A DNA stretch of 64,000 bases from an uncultured Granulosicoccaceae bacterium (lineage in GTDB: Bacteria; Pseudomonadota; Gammaproteobacteria; Granulosicoccales; Granulosicoccaceae), in contig CALLOA010000098.1 in assembly GCA_938005265.1 (NCBI GenBank), forward strand, positions 1 through 64,000, read 5' to 3'. Shown in pieces: positions 62,650 to 64,000 of this stretch. Positions within the stretch are counted from its first letter, which is position 1; the number at the start of each line of letters is the position of its first letter. The notes below the pieces were generated by a model. The model saw only the letters and a program-made list of their open reading frames with translations, was not told where the DNA came from and made no database searches. The position numbers and the translations under genes were made by a program.

Positions 62650-63555
62650 TCAGGGGTCGACTTGGTAAATGATGGTTGGCTCTATCGCAGGCGCGTTGAT
62701 ATCGCACGCTCCATTGTTATCCACAGGGAAAACACGGGCAAGATAAGTGCTTAGTTCGCTTGGTCTGGGAATCTCAACAACGGCTCGCAGTTGACCGAAT
62801 TCATCGGGCTGCAAAATTCCCGATGCGAGATGAGTCACTTCAGTAAACACCAGCTCGCCATCAGATTGCGTGAAGATATCGTGATCGACGCACAAGTTTC
62901 CGTCCAGAGGTAAATCTCGGTAGCGAGTCTGTATTCCCGGATTCGGGATTGGTGAATTTTCATCAGCTGGCGGAATTTTGATGACTATCAATTCAGTTCC
63001 ATCCGGTAAGAAAGGATCGTTACTTTCCAATGTTCCCGAGGCGGTCAACGTTTCTGTGACCAGCGGGATTGGATCGTTAAAGGCGTTTATTACTTCAATT
63101 GAAGCAGTCAGGCTTGATGGCAACAGCCCCATGTTCTCGGGAGTCAGGAAAATTTTGCGGGTGACTGTTGTCGTGGTTGCGCCATTGAATTCTTCAATCT
63201 CTGTTTCCGAGGTGAAATCGAACTCGGCTGTAGCAGTCTCAAAATCGGTGATCATCGTGGCGTTTCTATTGGCACGCGATTCTACGGTGTAGCGAATACA
63301 GACCAGGGTTTTGGATGTGAATGTATGTGCCAGGCTGAGAAATTGCGAGTCGTTGGGGTCGGAACAACTATTCAGGCGCGCTTCGTAAAAATCTATTGAA
63401 GCGCTTTGTACAACGAAGTCGTCAATATCAACAGGCCCCTGAGAAGGGTCCTGTACGAATGGTGTGACCGGAGGATCGTCCTGAATATTGCCATTATCCG
63501 TGCACCCTCCCAGAAGAAGAACGGATATTGTAAATACTGGAAATAGTCTATTCAT
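62650..63555 (-). CDS. Secreted lipoprotein, unknown function
   Basis: A 301-residue protein with a clean lipobox (VLLLGGC, Cys near 18) followed by an Asp/Asn-rich linker. The mature part is beta-rich with paired cysteines (LNSCSDPND, TLVCIRY, NLCVDHDIFTQ, NGACDINAP). It resembles the lipoprotein at 26067 in general layout only. No named family recognised. Confidence 0.7.
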   Translation of the reverse strand: MNRLFPVFTISVLLLGGCTDNGNIQDDPPVTPFVQDPSQGPVDIDDFVVQSASIDFYEARLNSCSDPNDSQFLSLAHTFTSKTLVCIRYTVESRANRNATMITDFETATAEFDFTSETEIEEFNGATTTTVTRKIFLTPENMGLLPSSLTASIEVINAFNDPIPLVTETLTASGTLESNDPFLPDGTELIVIKIPPADENSPIPNPGIQTRYRDLPLDGNLCVDHDIFTQSDGELVFTEVTHLASGILQPDEFGQLRAVVEIPRPSELSTYLARVFPVDNNGACDINAPAIEPTIIYQVDP

Positions 63556-63970
63556 AATTCCAACGGGTTCGGCTAAGGCCCCTGTGTAATTCGCTGGTCG
63601 GGCTGTTAGTGAACTCTAGCTCATCCTTACAGCTGATTATACAGAACGGTTTGCCTGAATATATTGTCGTAGTTGGCACCTTTTGCGGTAGTTGGCACTT
63701 CTATAACGTATTTCCAGCCAGGTTTTCGGGCAGCAGCAGGCGGGGCAAAGCCCATGGGGCGCAGTTGGTGCTTTATCCGGCTCTCGAGTGAATGTGCTAA
63801 CCTCACTAAAAGACCCTATTACCAAGCTGATGCCAGGTAATTAAATGCATCAGAATCTAACTGAATCGGAGTCGGCTTCAGTGATTGCAATCCTGTTTGT
63901 TTTCAAAAAAAGTTTTGAAAATCTCTGAGCAGTGTTTGTTGAACCGATGATCTAAACAAGGAGTTGCGAC
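63556..63970. other. 415-bp intergenic region, nothing identified
   Basis: Short frames at 63609-63791 and 63845 have no supporting ribosome site or protein-like composition. A tandem-like GTAGTTGGCAC motif occurs twice, at about 63670 and 63690. The end carries AAGGAG (63958-63963) in front of the next start codon. Confidence 0.45.
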
Positions 63971-64000
63971 GTGTGGGTAGAGCCCGATGCTGCTGATCTG
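63971..64000 (+). CDS. Start of an unidentified gene, cut by window edge
   Basis: GTG start with AAGGAG seven bases upstream and a ten-codon open frame (MWVEPDAADL) to the edge. Too short to identify. Confidence 0.4.
   Translation, partial: MWVEPDAADL

Overview
The window looks like chromosomal DNA of a free-living, probably marine, gammaproteobacterium of moderate GC content. Supporting this are a long (class II) IlvC with a divergent IlvY, a SoxR with a textbook operator, a modified-purine importer, a SulP transporter, a DUF1501 export protein and many secreted or lipid-anchored proteins. I could not fix the genus. I see no rRNA, tRNA, prophage, insertion sequence or CRISPR array.

Layout. 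1-5017: assimilatory nitrite and nitrate reduction (nirB, cut by the window edge, then nirD and nasA). 5173-7252: DDAH (methylarginine hydrolysis), a small unknown protein, and a SoxR/VOC divergent pair sharing a perfect sox box. 7443-13484: an outer-membrane barrel protein, a DUF4399 protein, an ECF sigma/anti-sigma pair, a bacterial voltage-gated channel with an unusually acidic filter, and an orphan response regulator overlapping a tiny ORF. 13856-18645: a secreted lipoprotein/DUF1501 pair, a sorbitol dehydrogenase-like SDR and a ferredoxin. 18715-24255: secreted nuclease, ModF, IlvC/IlvY and two small proteins. 24443-31483: RCC1-like, lipoprotein and Calx-beta/DUF11 surface proteins, a SulP-STAS-cNMP transporter and a NYN protein. 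31503-42856: a PAS-GGDEF-EAL protein, a CNNM protein, a DM13 protein, a stand-alone secretin N-terminal fragment, a PhyH oxygenase and an ABC exporter pair.

42862-54969 is the most interesting part. Four overlapping genes encode a stand-alone Rieske protein, a Rieske-less ring-hydroxylating oxygenase, a GST-like protein and a COG0402 deaminase. They are followed by a complete BMP-type purine/nucleoside ABC importer, then, on the other strand, an 8-oxoguanine-deaminase-like enzyme and a flavin amine oxidase. The oxygenase/GST/detached-Rieske combination recalls NdmC/NdmE/NdmD of bacterial methylxanthine N7-demethylation. I propose a pathway that imports, demethylates and deaminates a modified purine such as a 7-methylpurine; this is an inference.

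55174-64000: DUF1835 protein, an Ala-rich repeat lipoprotein, a second RCC1-like protein, a triple-RidA fusion, a DMT transporter, a lipoprotein and the first codons of another gene.

A genome-style feature runs through the window: short tandem duplications with 10-, 15- or 18-bp units, both between and inside genes. Nitrogen scavenging is a shared theme of several loci (nitrate, methylarginine, purines, amines).
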